A DNA stretch of 64,000 nt from JACRAV01 sp964571235 (GCA_964571235.1 CAZNAI010000003.1:310001-374000); one strand, 5' to 3'; shown: positions 25,504 to 34,104, counted from the first letter of the stretch. The notes: generated by a model from the sequence alone, not told the origin. Program-made: numbers and translations.

Positions 25504-26775
25504 TCAGTACACCGAAAAGGTGAACCTAAACTCTCGACTTAAGTTTACTCCCGAAAGCGTCTTTGCCGATGTCGAAATCTCCACGGTGTACACATGACCG
25601 CTCAGCCAACTTCCGCTTGAGGGATGCGCAAAGAGATAGGTGCTTCCATCCCAGTGAGTACTAATTGGAACGCCCACCGTATCGCCATCAGCAATTGAAA
25701 AGGCGGCGTTGACCGAGATCGTATCCATAACCGTATTGAATGCAAGTTGCACGTCACTCCAAGGAGACATCGGATTAGCGCTGTACGGATACAGCAAGGA
25801 CGCCCCGTATGGCTCGGTCGTGAATTCGGTCGTGTCGGGGGTCGCCAGATGAACCTGCCCTATCAGATTAACATCGTTAGCAACGATCAACTTATAGTCA
25901 GTTGCGGCTTGCAGGGCTCCCATCGAGGGCAAGAACCGGACGATAGTCCAGTAGCTCGATTGGTATCCAGAAGGAATCGTCCACTCTCCTGCAATATTCG
26001 GCTCAAATCTGATCGCCTTTCTGATGGAGTCTATGCAAAGACTGTCATTGAATCTAATCTCAGGCCAGAATCCGCTGAGTCGTATGCCAGCATCAATTCC
26101 GTTCGCAGAGGGCAAGTGAACAACTGCTGTGAGCGGCTCAGTAGAAAACACAATCTCCAGCTCTTTATCCAAATGCCTGCCCGATGTTGTCTTTACAGCG
26201 GTCGACAGCGTGATGGTATATGTCGTCGAACTATTCAGATAAGAAGCAAAAACATAGTTGCAGTACCGATCGCCTTCTACCCGCCAATATCCTGGAACAG
26301 TTGGCGTGATGGTGGCTCCGGCCGAGAGCGAGGCCGTATCAAGAGCTTCATCGGTCAGGAATGTGAAGCTTCGATAATCGCGCGACAAATTGATCATACC
26401 CGTGCGCGGACGACAATCGAAGATGGGATAGGGCAAAGTCGACACTGCTATCACCCCCAGTTGAGTTGTTTTCTCGGGGAGCACGGTGATATTGGTTAGC
26501 CGTCGTTGGGAATATGTCGACGGAACCACTCTGAATTCGTAGTTGCCGGGACTCAATCGCTCGAACATGAAGTATCCGTCGGTACCAATCGAAGCCGTAG
26601 GGCCTATCGCAGAATCTCCCGATTTGTGCGCCCACACAGTACCGACATCAGCAGGCGAGATAAGCCCCATAGCGCTCGTAACCGACGCCGTGTAATTATT
26701 GGTAATATTGTTTTCTTCGCATGAAACTGTCAGTAGCGACAGAATCGCGACTATGGTGATCACCAACCTCAGCAT
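25504..26775 (-). CDS. Lipoprotein with bacterial Ig-like domains
   Basis: Protein of 423 residues. Its signal peptide ends LLTVSC, a lipobox. Residues 40-110 look like a carboxypeptidase-regulatory-like beta-sandwich (SIGTDGYFMFERLSPGNYEFRV). Then come three Ig-like domains of the SbsA/Big_5 kind, each closing with a phrase such as TYTITLSTAVKTTSGRHLDK or VYTVEISTSAKTLSGVNLSR. Such domains are structural parts of cell-surface proteins. The ATG at 26775 was preferred to an upstream TTG because AAGGAG lies six bases ahead. It is convergent with the lipoprotein gene at 23982. Confidence 0.72.
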   Translation of the reverse strand: MLRLVITIVAILSLLTVSCEENNITNNYTASVTSAMGLISPADVGTVWAHKSGDSAIGPTASIGTDGYFMFERLSPGNYEFRVVPSTYSQRRLTNITVLPEKTTQLGVIAVSTLPYPIFDCRPRTGMINLSRDYRSFTFLTDEALDTASLSAGATITPTVPGYWRVEGDRYCNYVFASYLNSSTTYTITLSTAVKTTSGRHLDKELEIVFSTEPLTAVVHLPSANGIDAGIRLSGFWPEIRFNDSLCIDSIRKAIRFEPNIAGEWTIPSGYQSSYWTIVRFLPSMGALQAATDYKLIVANDVNLIGQVHLATPDTTEFTTEPYGASLLYPYSANPMSPWSDVQLAFNTVMDTISVNAAFSIADGDTVGVPISTHWDGSTYLFAHPSSGSWLSGHVYTVEISTSAKTLSGVNLSREFRFTFSVY

Positions 26776-27257
26776 GCCCGCTCCTTTCAAATGTCCACCG
26801 CATCAAAGAAAGTAGTAGTCAATTGCACAGTAAACTGGATAAGTTTATGTATGTTATGATATGTTCCGGTGATGGAAAGTGCAAGAACTTCCGGGGTACG
26901 CAACGGTGGTTTTGAGGCGACCGGATGATGGCGTACCAATCGCGATCAAAAGCGTCACCATTTGATGTTAAGCCCCTCTAAGCCGCCCCCCCTACACCCA
27001 CCCCTGCTTCTTGTAGAAATCGGAAGCTCGTAGGTCGAAACCCCCGCGGTTTCGACTTTCTTATTCGTGTCACCCCGGCCGAAGAGCCGGGGCCCAGCCG
27101 TCGATACGAACATTAGCTTCGATACGCAATTCCGCATTGCTTCACTCCGCATTTAGTAGACTACCTACACTACAATTGTGCTTGCTTAAAATCGTCCGCC
27201 TATTTGATTACATATGCAGACACAGTTGTGCGTCAATAGATTGGTAAGGAGGGGTTG
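26776..27257. other. Intergenic region with repeats and an AT-rich part
   Basis: Bases 26810-26870 are AT-rich and probably hold the promoter of the minus-strand Ig-like lipoprotein. Bases 26986-27021 are the left copy of a 36-base direct repeat and 27030-27056 is a family A hairpin (gtaggtcgaaacccccgc...tttcgac). Bases 27170-27250 are AT-rich and precede the next lipoprotein gene. No gene is supported. Confidence 0.5.
26986..27021. repeat. Left copy of a 36-base direct repeat (3' end of a DUF1801 gene)
   Basis: Thirty-five of 36 bases match 28056-28091. On the minus strand it encodes DFYKKQGWV and a stop, the C-terminus of the DUF1801 protein at 28062. The repeat pair encloses the lipoprotein gene at 27258-28055. 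Confidence 0.85.
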
Positions 27258-28055
27258 ATGACTCCGAAACGATTTCTATCAGTTATTGCCGTAATGCTGG
27301 CCGCCGTCATGTGGCTATCCTGCACTTCTGATTCTCCAACCTCGACCGCGCCACTCAACCAAATTCCTGACCTGAGCCAAACTCCGCGCGAGGACTATGA
27401 GGCCGAAGTTGCGGCGATGGTTGTGTCGCACGAATTGATTGCGCCCCAATGGCTTTATGAGCGGATTAGTTTCGATCTGGAATCTATTCGTGACGTTTTT
27501 GGAGATTCTTTGCCGGTGCGAGAAATAACATTTGTGCCTTTGTGTTATCCTAGCCTGATCACGGCAAAAGTCGATACTCTCTTGCTCAAAGATTCATTGA
27601 CGCGCGGTATTCAAATTTTCGACTCTCTAAGTCAACTGTACCGCCTGCGGGACTCAAGTAGCCACATCGTAACCTCCGTCTGGCTTGATCTTTGGTTTCA
27701 GGGTGTTCTCAATCCCTGTCACTTGGTCGAATTGTATTCACAAGTCCCCGGGTTCAAGACAATCTTCCCGAATCCCCATCTCGGTAGCCTTCCAGAAATA
27801 CAAATCCTATTGCGGGGGAACACACTGCTCTATTGTTTTCATAGTGGATCGGGCGACTGCCCCTCTGGATGTATCCACTCTCGCTACTACTACTTTCAGA
27901 CTACACAAGCGCCACACAGATACAAAATTTCTTACATAGGATCATACGCACCCGTTCTGAACCACCCAGAACTTGCTCCAGCGTGGTTCGACACCGCTTT
28001 GATAGCACGCGATTCAACGAATTACCTATGTTCTTGGAGTGCTGGCTCGACCTAA
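27258..28055 (+). CDS. Lipoprotein of unknown function
   Basis: Protein of 265 residues with a lipoprotein signal ending VMWLSC. No family is recognised. The C-terminal part has a cysteine pair in GDCPSGCIHSRYYYF that could bind metal or form a disulphide. The ATG at 27258 follows AGGAGG at five to six bases and is preferred to the TTG one codon upstream. Base composition is below that of the neighbours. The stop codon touches the right copy of the 36-base direct repeat, so the gene occupies the whole space between the repeats. Confidence 0.65.
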   Translation: MTPKRFLSVIAVMLAAVMWLSCTSDSPTSTAPLNQIPDLSQTPREDYEAEVAAMVVSHELIAPQWLYERISFDLESIRDVFGDSLPVREITFVPLCYPSLITAKVDTLLLKDSLTRGIQIFDSLSQLYRLRDSSSHIVTSVWLDLWFQGVLNPCHLVELYSQVPGFKTIFPNPHLGSLPEIQILLRGNTLLYCFHSGSGDCPSGCIHSRYYYFQTTQAPHRYKISYIGSYAPVLNHPELAPAWFDTALIARDSTNYLCSWSAGST

Positions 28056-28091
28056 CCCCCCCTACACCCACCCCTGCTTCTTATAGAAATC
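28056..28091. repeat. Right copy of the 36-base direct repeat
   Basis: Matches 26986-27021 with one mismatch. It contains the last codons and stop of the DUF1801 gene on the minus strand and directly follows the lipoprotein stop codon. Confidence 0.85.
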
Positions 28092-28448
28092 AAAAGCCAT
28101 TTTCAGCGTATCGGCGATCTGCTTTTTAAGCGTCGCATCAAGCGACGTAATATGAAAACACGACTTCCCCTTGAGCGTCTTGAGTAGTTCCGCTGGAATC
28201 TTCTTCCTGTTCTCCGGTGAGACATACGGGAACATCAGATAGAAGCCCACATACGAACTCTGAATGATCGCCGCCCCGAAATAGACTCCTTGACGTTTCT
28301 TTCCCATGAATACAACTTCCTTGGTGGAGGTCAACTCATACCGGCTCTCGAAGTTCGACGTTGCTACCAACGGCGGCTCGTATTTGGCCAGCAGTTTCTT
28401 GATCTCCTTGAATATCTCCAGTCGGTTGTCGGGCTTCTTGGCAGGCAT
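28062..28448 (-). CDS. DUF1801 (YdhG-like) family protein
   Basis: Small soluble protein of 128 residues with the DUF1801 pattern: FKEIKKLLAKYEPPLV at the start, FMGKKRQGVYFGAAIIQ in the middle, and GKSCFHITSLDATLKKQI before the end. The function of the family is not known. An ATG start at 28448 is plausible, with GGAGCGATA ahead of it. The last ten codons are duplicated 1,070 bases away, across the neighbouring lipoprotein gene. Confidence 0.75.
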   Translation of the reverse strand: MPAKKPDNRLEIFKEIKKLLAKYEPPLVATSNFESRYELTSTKEVVFMGKKRQGVYFGAAIIQSSYVGFYLMFPYVSPENRKKIPAELLKTLKGKSCFHITSLDATLKKQIADTLKMAFDFYKKQGWV

Positions 28449-28520
28449 TATCGCTCCTATGTGTTGAGTAAAACGAACGAGGAAATGAATAATGCCCCGG
28501 CGTTACCGTCAATCCCCCCC

Positions 28521-28564
28521 AAAACAAAATCCAGCGGCGACGGTGACAGCGCCGACGCCGCTGG
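28521..28564 (-). terminator. Hairpin terminator for the dockerin-like gene at 28608
   Basis: Read on the minus strand, ccagcggcg pairs with cgccgctgg and is followed by ATTTTGTTTT. It lies about 45 bases beyond the stop of the gene at 28608-29318. Confidence 0.65.
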
Positions 28565-28607
28565 TATGAAAATGGCTCCGGGACAGGACCGGCGCCAGGG
28601 AGGGGGA

Positions 28608-29318
28608 TTACCGACATGGAGCCGGCGGCGTGAAGCTGATATACATAAAGTCTATCAACGCCACGATATCGCCAAGATCAATGCCCGGCAATCCATCGCA
28701 GTTCGCTTCGCCCTCACAGCAAAGCGAGTTCCGCGAGACATACATGTAATCCAGTATCCTCGTTAAATCCGATATGTCTACTCTCTGCTCAAAATCGCAA
28801 TCGACATTCCCCGACCATTGCCACCCGCATCCGTGGTAGGCCCCGCCGGGAATTTCCACCGGCACCAGAAAGCCGATTGTGTCCGAGGCCTCCGCCCACT
28901 TGATACTCCCCGTTCCCAAATAGGTAAAAAGTGGTCCGGGGCTAATGGTGGGGAATCCATTTGGCCCCGGACCGAGCGGGGAGGCGAGAACATTTGTGTA
29001 CGGACCGTCGAATTCCCAGCCCAGAATGACCAGCGACGGCATCTGCGAAGTCGGGATGATATGTCCTTTGACTATGAAAAAGAATGCGCCCAGAACATCG
29101 GTGTATGATAAACCAACGACATGGTTAACCGTGTCGTTGGTGAAATAGGCGGTGTCGTTGGAGGCAGATGCCAAACCAAGCGCATAGGCCGGCACTGGCA
29201 GGTGAAGGGGGCCGGGAACCGATCCATTTTCCGTGGCTCTCACCTGTCGGGTCGGAACCCAGCAAAGTGCGGGAATAATAAGTGCCGAGAGATAAAACGA
29301 AATGTGCGGACTCGGCAT
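28608..29318 (-). CDS. Secreted protein with dockerin-like tail
   Basis: Protein of 236 residues with a signal peptide (YLSALIIPALCWV). The first 160 residues look like a beta-sandwich of the cohesin-like or Ig kind (VVGLSYTDVLGAFFFIVKG, then ILGWEFDGPY). The last 70 residues carry two dockerin-like repeats (RVDISDLTRILDYMYVSR and GIDLGDIVALIDFMYISF) joined by CC. The ATG at 29318 has AAGGAGGT three bases upstream, an ideal but tight ribosome site. It shares the tail with the two beta-helix proteins near 9.6-12.3 kb. The cellular role is unknown. Confidence 0.72.
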   Translation of the reverse strand: MPSPHISFYLSALIIPALCWVPTRQVRATENGSVPGPLHLPVPAYALGLASASNDTAYFTNDTVNHVVGLSYTDVLGAFFFIVKGHIIPTSQMPSLVILGWEFDGPYTNVLASPLGPGPNGFPTISPGPLFTYLGTGSIKWAEASDTIGFLVPVEIPGGAYHGCGWQWSGNVDCDFEQRVDISDLTRILDYMYVSRNSLCCEGEANCDGLPGIDLGDIVALIDFMYISFTPPAPCR

Positions 29319-29835
29319 GCTACCTCCTTCGAAACACCAAAAGACAACAAAACAACGAAGTAGATAGCTATGCTACAATAAGAGAACGCTCGCTTGTCGA
29401 AAAAGGGTTAGGCTTTAGTTCGTTAGCAGTAGTTTGATGATATGAGTATAGCAAATGCCCGAAATTCCGTCAAGAGGAAATTTTGTGTGCGGTCAGGCGT
29501 CCTCACCTGACCGCAATAGGTGTCGGGTGGGGACGCCCGACACCACAGTCTTTTGTAGGTCGAAACCCCTGTGGTTTCGACATCTTCGTCTTGAAGTGTT
29601 GTGTCACCCCGGCCAAGTCCGCCCGCCACCGGCAGACTGGGCGCAGGAAAAAGGCTACCCCTCATCCGCCCTTCGGGCCACCTTCTCCCGGAGGGAGAAG
29701 GATATCCGCTTGTCGTTTTCGGTAAGCACGAGAGTGATTTCCTCTCCCTATGGGAGAGGATGTCACGAAGTGACAGGTGAGGGGGAAGTTCGTGCGCGGC
29801 AGGCTTCCTGCCCGCCCGCCTTGGGTCCGATCCCG
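29319..29835. repeat. Repeat-filled intergenic region
   Basis: Bases 29319-29480 are AT-richer and may hold the promoter of the dockerin-like gene. Then come a family B hairpin near 29484-29541 (gcggtcaggcg...cctgaccgc and gtcgggtgg...cccgacac), a family A copy at 29555-29581, the left arm of a long inverted repeat at 29658-29785, and gcggcaggcttcctgcccgc near 29796-29815. No gene is supported. Confidence 0.6.
29658..29785. repeat. Left arm of a 125-base inverted repeat
   Basis: Begins cccctcatccgcccttcggg and ends gaagtgacaggtgagggg. The reverse complement is at 30395-30518. Conserved outer blocks flank a divergent centre of about 45 bases. The arms enclose one small membrane protein gene. 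Confidence 0.8.
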
Positions 29836-30225
29836 CTACTTCTTCTCGTCTTCTTCCAGATGAAACCGGTGAATAATCCGGTGGTAGACCGGCGCGGCCA
29901 AGATCCCGAACACCGCCAGAAAAACCACCCCACTAAAAATCGCATAGAACGAGGCAAACAGCTTGGCGCTGTCTGTCGCCAGCGTGTCGACCGGCCCCAT
30001 CCCGCCTAAGATCATCGAGGCATTGAGTAGGGCGTCGACCCACGACAACCCGGCTGTCCAGCGATATCCCAATATGCCGATCAGCAATGCCACCGTAAGC
30101 ACCGCCACGCCGATCACACCGTTGTTGAGCATTCTTCGAGCGAACGCACTTCCCGAGATCAGCGGCTGGCGACGATGCTCAAATACAAACAGCCCCGACT
30201 GTTTTGTTTTTTCGGCCTTGGTCAT
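29836..30225 (-). CDS. Small two-helix membrane protein, ion-channel-like
   Basis: Protein of 129 residues. It has a first membrane helix (GVIGVAVLTVALLIGILGY), a re-entrant-looking stretch WVDALLNASMILGGMGPV, and a second helix (LFASFYAIFSGVVFLAVFGI), ending in a charged tail (RFHLEEDEKK). The TM-loop-TM layout resembles two-helix potassium channels, but the TVGYG selectivity filter is absent (GGMGP in its place), so channel function is only a suggestion. The ATG at 30225 is preferred to a GTG five codons upstream. The gene lies between the arms of a 125-base inverted repeat. Confidence 0.6.
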   Translation of the reverse strand: MTKAEKTKQSGLFVFEHRRQPLISGSAFARRMLNNGVIGVAVLTVALLIGILGYRWTAGLSWVDALLNASMILGGMGPVDTLATDSAKLFASFYAIFSGVVFLAVFGILAAPVYHRIIHRFHLEEDEKK

Positions 30226-30536
30226 GAACCCCAATGTCACTCAGAGTAAGTTGCCCTTGCAAGATAGAACTTTGTTGGTTGCGGCAGGTTCTGAGTCGAG
30301 CGCGAGCGAGACGGAGACCTGCCGCTAATCGTGAGGGGAAATCGTCAGGTCTCATCCCGCTTTCAGCGGGAAAGGACCTTACGAAACTATGGAACCCCTC
30401 ACCTGTCACTTCGTGACATCCTCTCCCAAAGGGAGAGGAAATAGCTCTTGCCTTTTCAAATATCTTGAGCAGATACCCTTCTCCCTCTGGGAGAAGGTGG
30501 CCGAAGGCCGGATGAGGGATCACCAACCCGGCTACC
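30226..30536. other. Intergenic region with hairpins and the right inverted-repeat arm
   Basis: Holds a hairpin near 30280-30326 (gcggcaggttc...gacctgccgc), a small hairpin tcccgctttcagcggga near 30355-30371, and the right inverted-repeat arm at 30395-30518. No gene is supported. Confidence 0.5.
30395..30518. repeat. Right arm of a 125-base inverted repeat
   Basis: Begins cccctcacctgtcacttc and ends gccgaaggccggatgaggg, the reverse complement of 29658-29785 apart from a diverged centre. Confidence 0.8.
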
Positions 30537-31463
30537 CTACTTCACCCCGCCCAACTCCTTCATCCTCGCCAATCTCTCCGGCTCATCGCGCGACAACCAC
30601 TGATCTTTCGAGAGCGATTCAAATGCCTTGGCAAACCACGGCGCAGCGGCGGCCGAATCCCCCTTAGCCAAATACAACTCGCCGAGTTCTTCGTAGACAT
30701 ATCCGTCCGGTTCGCCTGCTTCGGCGTACTCTTTCTCAAGCACGATTTGAGTAGCCAGCGCTGAGTCGAGTTTCCCCAGCATTCGATGTGTCTTGGCGAT
30801 ACACCACTTGGCGATTCTGATATTGCCGGGCTTCCCCTGCTGAATCCGAAACGCGAGTGCCTTCTCAAAAATTGTCAGGGCCGAGTCGTACGACTTCTGC
30901 CCGAAATATGTCCACCCCATGTTATTGTACAAACTCCCCAGCCAGTTCCGGGCTTTTGGGTCGGCCGACTGCTCGGCCATTTCTGCCGCTTTCTGATTCC
31001 ACTCCATCTGCTTTTCTACCGGCGCGACAATCGCCAGCATATGCAGGGCGTCGACCGCAAAATAATCGAGTTTCGCGATCGCCGCTTTCTCCGAGGCCTC
31101 CAAAAAGAGCGGCTCGGATTCGGCCTGCCGCTTCGACGAATTCAGCGCCCGACCTCTTTCTAACAGATATCGCACTTCGGCTTTTGCGCCGGCTGATGGC
31201 AACAGCGCTTTGACTTCATCGAGCACCGCATGCGCCGAATCAAACTTTTGTTGTAATCCGAGTGTCCGCGCGATCTGCGTAAGCAGTTCGGCGTAGTAGC
31301 CGGTGTCGCCGGTTGCTTTTGCGGCCGGAACCAGATCACGGAATTTCGCTTCGGTCTGGTCAGGATGATTGTAATCCCACCACGAATCAAAGTCGGGTTT
31401 GGCGGAACTGTCTGTAGGATTTGTCATAGCCAAAGCGCTCCATACGATAAGTTGTACCAACAT
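30537..31463 (-). CDS. Tetratricopeptide-repeat protein
   Basis: Protein of 308 residues with TPR-like helix pairs throughout, for example WTYFGQKSYDSALTIFEKAL and AKTHRMLGKLDSALATQIVL. The N-terminal stretch (LVQLIVWSALAM) is a short, weak signal sequence. It is a paralog of the exported TPR protein at 6102-7097: both share DA.(N/H)M..IV, W..LGxL(W/Y)NN, and end in LGG. AGAGGA lies nine bases before the ATG. Function is probably scaffold-like; partner unknown. Confidence 0.68.
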   Translation of the reverse strand: MLVQLIVWSALAMTNPTDSSAKPDFDSWWDYNHPDQTEAKFRDLVPAAKATGDTGYYAELLTQIARTLGLQQKFDSAHAVLDEVKALLPSAGAKAEVRYLLERGRALNSSKRQAESEPLFLEASEKAAIAKLDYFAVDALHMLAIVAPVEKQMEWNQKAAEMAEQSADPKARNWLGSLYNNMGWTYFGQKSYDSALTIFEKALAFRIQQGKPGNIRIAKWCIAKTHRMLGKLDSALATQIVLEKEYAEAGEPDGYVYEELGELYLAKGDSAAAAPWFAKAFESLSKDQWLSRDEPERLARMKELGGVK

Positions 31464-31742
31464 CAGATAGCTTCCTCTCCTGAACAGTTAATTACGTCTA
31501 TCTATCATATCCAGTTTCACCATCGCACACAAGCACCTACGCACCATCCGGAGTTGAAATCACGGGAAACGTAGATTAGCCTAAACCTCTATTTGCCATG
31601 TTCTTGCAGGCCATTTGATCTGTGCGGCTGAGCCGACCAACGACTGTCAATGGGCTTGACTTTTCACCCCAAATCGCGTTCAATTGGGGGTTCCCAAAGC
31701 CCCGAATGCGGGGATGTGACCCTCTCGACACAAGGAGACGCC

Positions 31743-32969
31743 TTGAAGGCCAAGGAAATGACCGAAGTCACCTACCCGGACCTGTTTGAAAAGTGTTACA
31801 ACTTCACTGCCCCCGATGAAGTCCGGGCAATGGGTATCTATCCGTATTTCCACCCGATTCAATCGGCCCCCGGCAACGAGGTCATTGTCGACGGCAAAAA
31901 GTGCATCATGGTCGGGTCGAACAACTACCTCGGCCTGGTCAATCATCCCAAAGTAAAACAAGCGGCCGCCGACGCGGCGCTCGAGTTCGGTTCCGGTTGC
32001 ACCGGATCGCGCTTTCTAAATGGCACTCTCGATCTGCACCTTGAGCTTGAAAAACGTCTCGCCAAGTTTGTCAAACGCGAAGCCGCCCTTTGTTTCTCCA
32101 CCGGCTTTCAGACCAATCTCGGCACGATCTCTTGCCTGGTCGGGAAAAACGATTCGGTTATTATTGATCGTCAGGATCACGCCTGCATTGTCGACGGTTG
32201 CCGCTTGGCCTACGGCAAGACGTACAAATTCGCTCACAACGACATGAACGATTTCGAGCGGGTGATCGCCAATGTCCGCAAGATGAATACCCGCGGCGGG
32301 ATCTTAGTCGTTGTCGACGGCGTCTTTTCGATGGAAGGCGACATTATCGATCTGCCGAATCTGGTCAAGATCGCCAAGCACTATGGCGCGAAGGTCATGG
32401 TCGACGACGCTCACTCGGTGGGTGTGCTCGGCGAAACCGGCGCCGGTACACCGGAGCATTTCGGCCTCAACAAAGAAGTCGATCTGGTGATGGGGACATT
32501 TTCAAAATCATTCGCCTCGCTCGGCGGTTTCATCGCCGGCGACCGTCCGGTGATTGAGTTTATCAAACACACCGCGCGGGCATTGATTTTCTCGGCGTCG
32601 ATAACTCCGTCGTCAGCGGCGGCCGTATTGGCGGCGCTGGATATCATCGAGGCCGAACCGGAACGCCGCGATCACCTGTGGCGCAACGCCCGCCGCATGC
32701 AGTCGGAATTCAAGCGACTCGGCTTCGATATCGGCCACTCCCAAACTCCAATCGTTCCGATCCGCGTCGGTGAAGACCTCGATTGTTTTAAGTTTTGGCG
32801 TACCCTCTACGACAACGGCGTCTTCACCAATCCGGTGATTTCACCGGCGGTGCCGCCGGGGCAGGGGATGATCCGCACCTCGTACACCGCCACCCACACC
32901 GACGAGCATCTGGACAAAGTGGTCGAGGTCATCGCCCGTGTCGGCCGCGAGGCCGGGTTGATTTCGTAA
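31743..32969 (+). CDS. Alpha-oxoamine synthase, serine-palmitoyltransferase-like
   Basis: PLP enzyme of about 408 residues that condenses an amino acid with an acyl thioester. Visible motifs are GSNNYLGLVNHP, FGSGCTGSRFLNGTLDLH, the VDDAHSVGVLG aspartate and the PLP lysine in MGTFSKSFASLGG. Relatives are Spt, Kbl and BioF. The GIYPYFHPIQS opening and the neighbouring GNAT-fold gene favour a serine palmitoyltransferase that makes 3-ketosphinganine, but substrate choice is inferred. The TTG at 31743 has AAGGAG six bases upstream and is preferred to the earlier in-frame start at 31650. The next gene starts four bases after the stop. Confidence 0.82.
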   Translation: MKAKEMTEVTYPDLFEKCYNFTAPDEVRAMGIYPYFHPIQSAPGNEVIVDGKKCIMVGSNNYLGLVNHPKVKQAAADAALEFGSGCTGSRFLNGTLDLHLELEKRLAKFVKREAALCFSTGFQTNLGTISCLVGKNDSVIIDRQDHACIVDGCRLAYGKTYKFAHNDMNDFERVIANVRKMNTRGGILVVVDGVFSMEGDIIDLPNLVKIAKHYGAKVMVDDAHSVGVLGETGAGTPEHFGLNKEVDLVMGTFSKSFASLGGFIAGDRPVIEFIKHTARALIFSASITPSSAAAVLAALDIIEAEPERRDHLWRNARRMQSEFKRLGFDIGHSQTPIVPIRVGEDLDCFKFWRTLYDNGVFTNPVISPAVPPGQGMIRTSYTATHTDEHLDKVVEVIARVGREAGLIS

Positions 32970-32973
32970 GACC

Positions 32974-34104
32974 ATGGCCGGAACTGTAGACGTTGTCGAG
33001 GTCGAATCGGCGGGCCAGCTCCGCGATTTCATCAAGTATCCATTCAAGCTCTACAAAGATGTTCCGCAATATGTCTATCCGCTCTTGGTCGAGCGGAAAG
33101 AGTTTTTTGATCCCAAGAAAAATCCGTTCTACCGTACCGCAAAGGTCAAACTGTTTCTGGCCATGCGCGACGGCGAGGTGGTTGGCCGCATCGCCACCTG
33201 TGTGAATTTCAGGCACAACGAATACCAGCACGAGAAGACCGGTTTCTTCGGCTTTTTCGACACCCCCGACGACTACGAAATAGCATCGCGCCTTTTGAAA
33301 GTCGCCATGATCACCCTCAAGAAAGAGGGGATGGAGACCATGCGCGGACCGATGAATTTCTCGACCAACCACGAAATCGGGTTTGTCATCGAGGGATTTG
33401 ATACGCCGCCCACGGTCATGATGCCCTGGAATTTCCCGTATCAGGTCAAACTCGCCGAAAGATTCGGCCTGAAAAAATCGATGGATCTGTTGGCATGGCA
33501 CTTGACCAGAGACGACGGCATCCCCGAACGGATCGATCGGGTGGTGGGGAAAATGCACGAGCGCTCGAAAGTAACGCTTCGGTCGCTCAACATGAAGGAC
33601 TTCGATAACGAGGTCAAACGCCTCAACACGGTATACAATGCCGCCTGGGCCCCCAACTGGGGATTTGTGCCGATGGATGAAGTCGAGTTCACCCATATGT
33701 GCAACCAACTCAAACAGATTGTCGAGCCGGAACTGGTCTTAATCGCCGAATACGAGGGGAAACCGGTCGCCTTTTCGGTCGCTCTGCCTGATATCAATCA
33801 AGCTCTCATCCATCTTAAAGGCCGTTTGTTGCCATTTGGCATTCTCAAACTCCTTTGGCACACCAAAGTCCGCAATAAAGTGACCACCGTCCGGCTGATC
33901 ACTATGGGGGTGATTCCGGAATTTCAAAAGCGCGCCATCGACATGGTCTTCTTCGTTAATACCTTCAAAAAGGCGTCCGCCTTGGGATACCACACCGGCG
34001 AGCTTTCCTGGACACTTGAGACCAACGAACTGATGATCCGCTCGGCCGAAGAAATGGGCGGCAAACTCAAAAAGAAGTACCGCATCATGGAGATGCCGCT
34101 GTAA
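32974..34104 (+). CDS. GNAT-fold N-acyltransferase, possible bacterial ceramide synthase
   Basis: Protein of 376 residues with the N-terminal pattern LRDFIKYPFKLYKDVPQYVYPLL and FLAMRDGEVVGRIATCVNF typical of a widespread GNAT-like family, and a second GNAT-like half (LVLIAEYEGKPVAFSVALPD). Characterised bacterial ceramide synthase bCerS belongs to the GNAT superfamily, and the four-base spacing from an Spt-like gene makes N-acylation of a sphingoid base the simplest hypothesis. I cannot confirm orthology from memory. Otherwise it is an acyltransferase of unknown substrate. It is translated in an operon with the oxoamine synthase. Confidence 0.7.
   Translation: MAGTVDVVEVESAGQLRDFIKYPFKLYKDVPQYVYPLLVERKEFFDPKKNPFYRTAKVKLFLAMRDGEVVGRIATCVNFRHNEYQHEKTGFFGFFDTPDDYEIASRLLKVAMITLKKEGMETMRGPMNFSTNHEIGFVIEGFDTPPTVMMPWNFPYQVKLAERFGLKKSMDLLAWHLTRDDGIPERIDRVVGKMHERSKVTLRSLNMKDFDNEVKRLNTVYNAAWAPNWGFVPMDEVEFTHMCNQLKQIVEPELVLIAEYEGKPVAFSVALPDINQALIHLKGRLLPFGILKLLWHTKVRNKVTTVRLITMGVIPEFQKRAIDMVFFVNTFKKASALGYHTGELSWTLETNELMIRSAEEMGGKLKKKYRIMEMPL

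Noticed and set aside
28449..28607. Possible small RNA or gene in the gap before the dockerin-like gene
   Set aside because: The visible hairpin with a T-run on the minus strand is explained as a terminator, and no open frame or promoter is seen.
29836..30225. Classical potassium channel
   Set aside because: The loop between the two membrane helices lacks the TVGYG filter, so only a loose channel-like label is justified.
31650..31742. Upstream start of the oxoamine synthase
   Set aside because: The extra 31 residues have no family similarity and the TTG at 31743 has a strong AAGGAG ribosome site.
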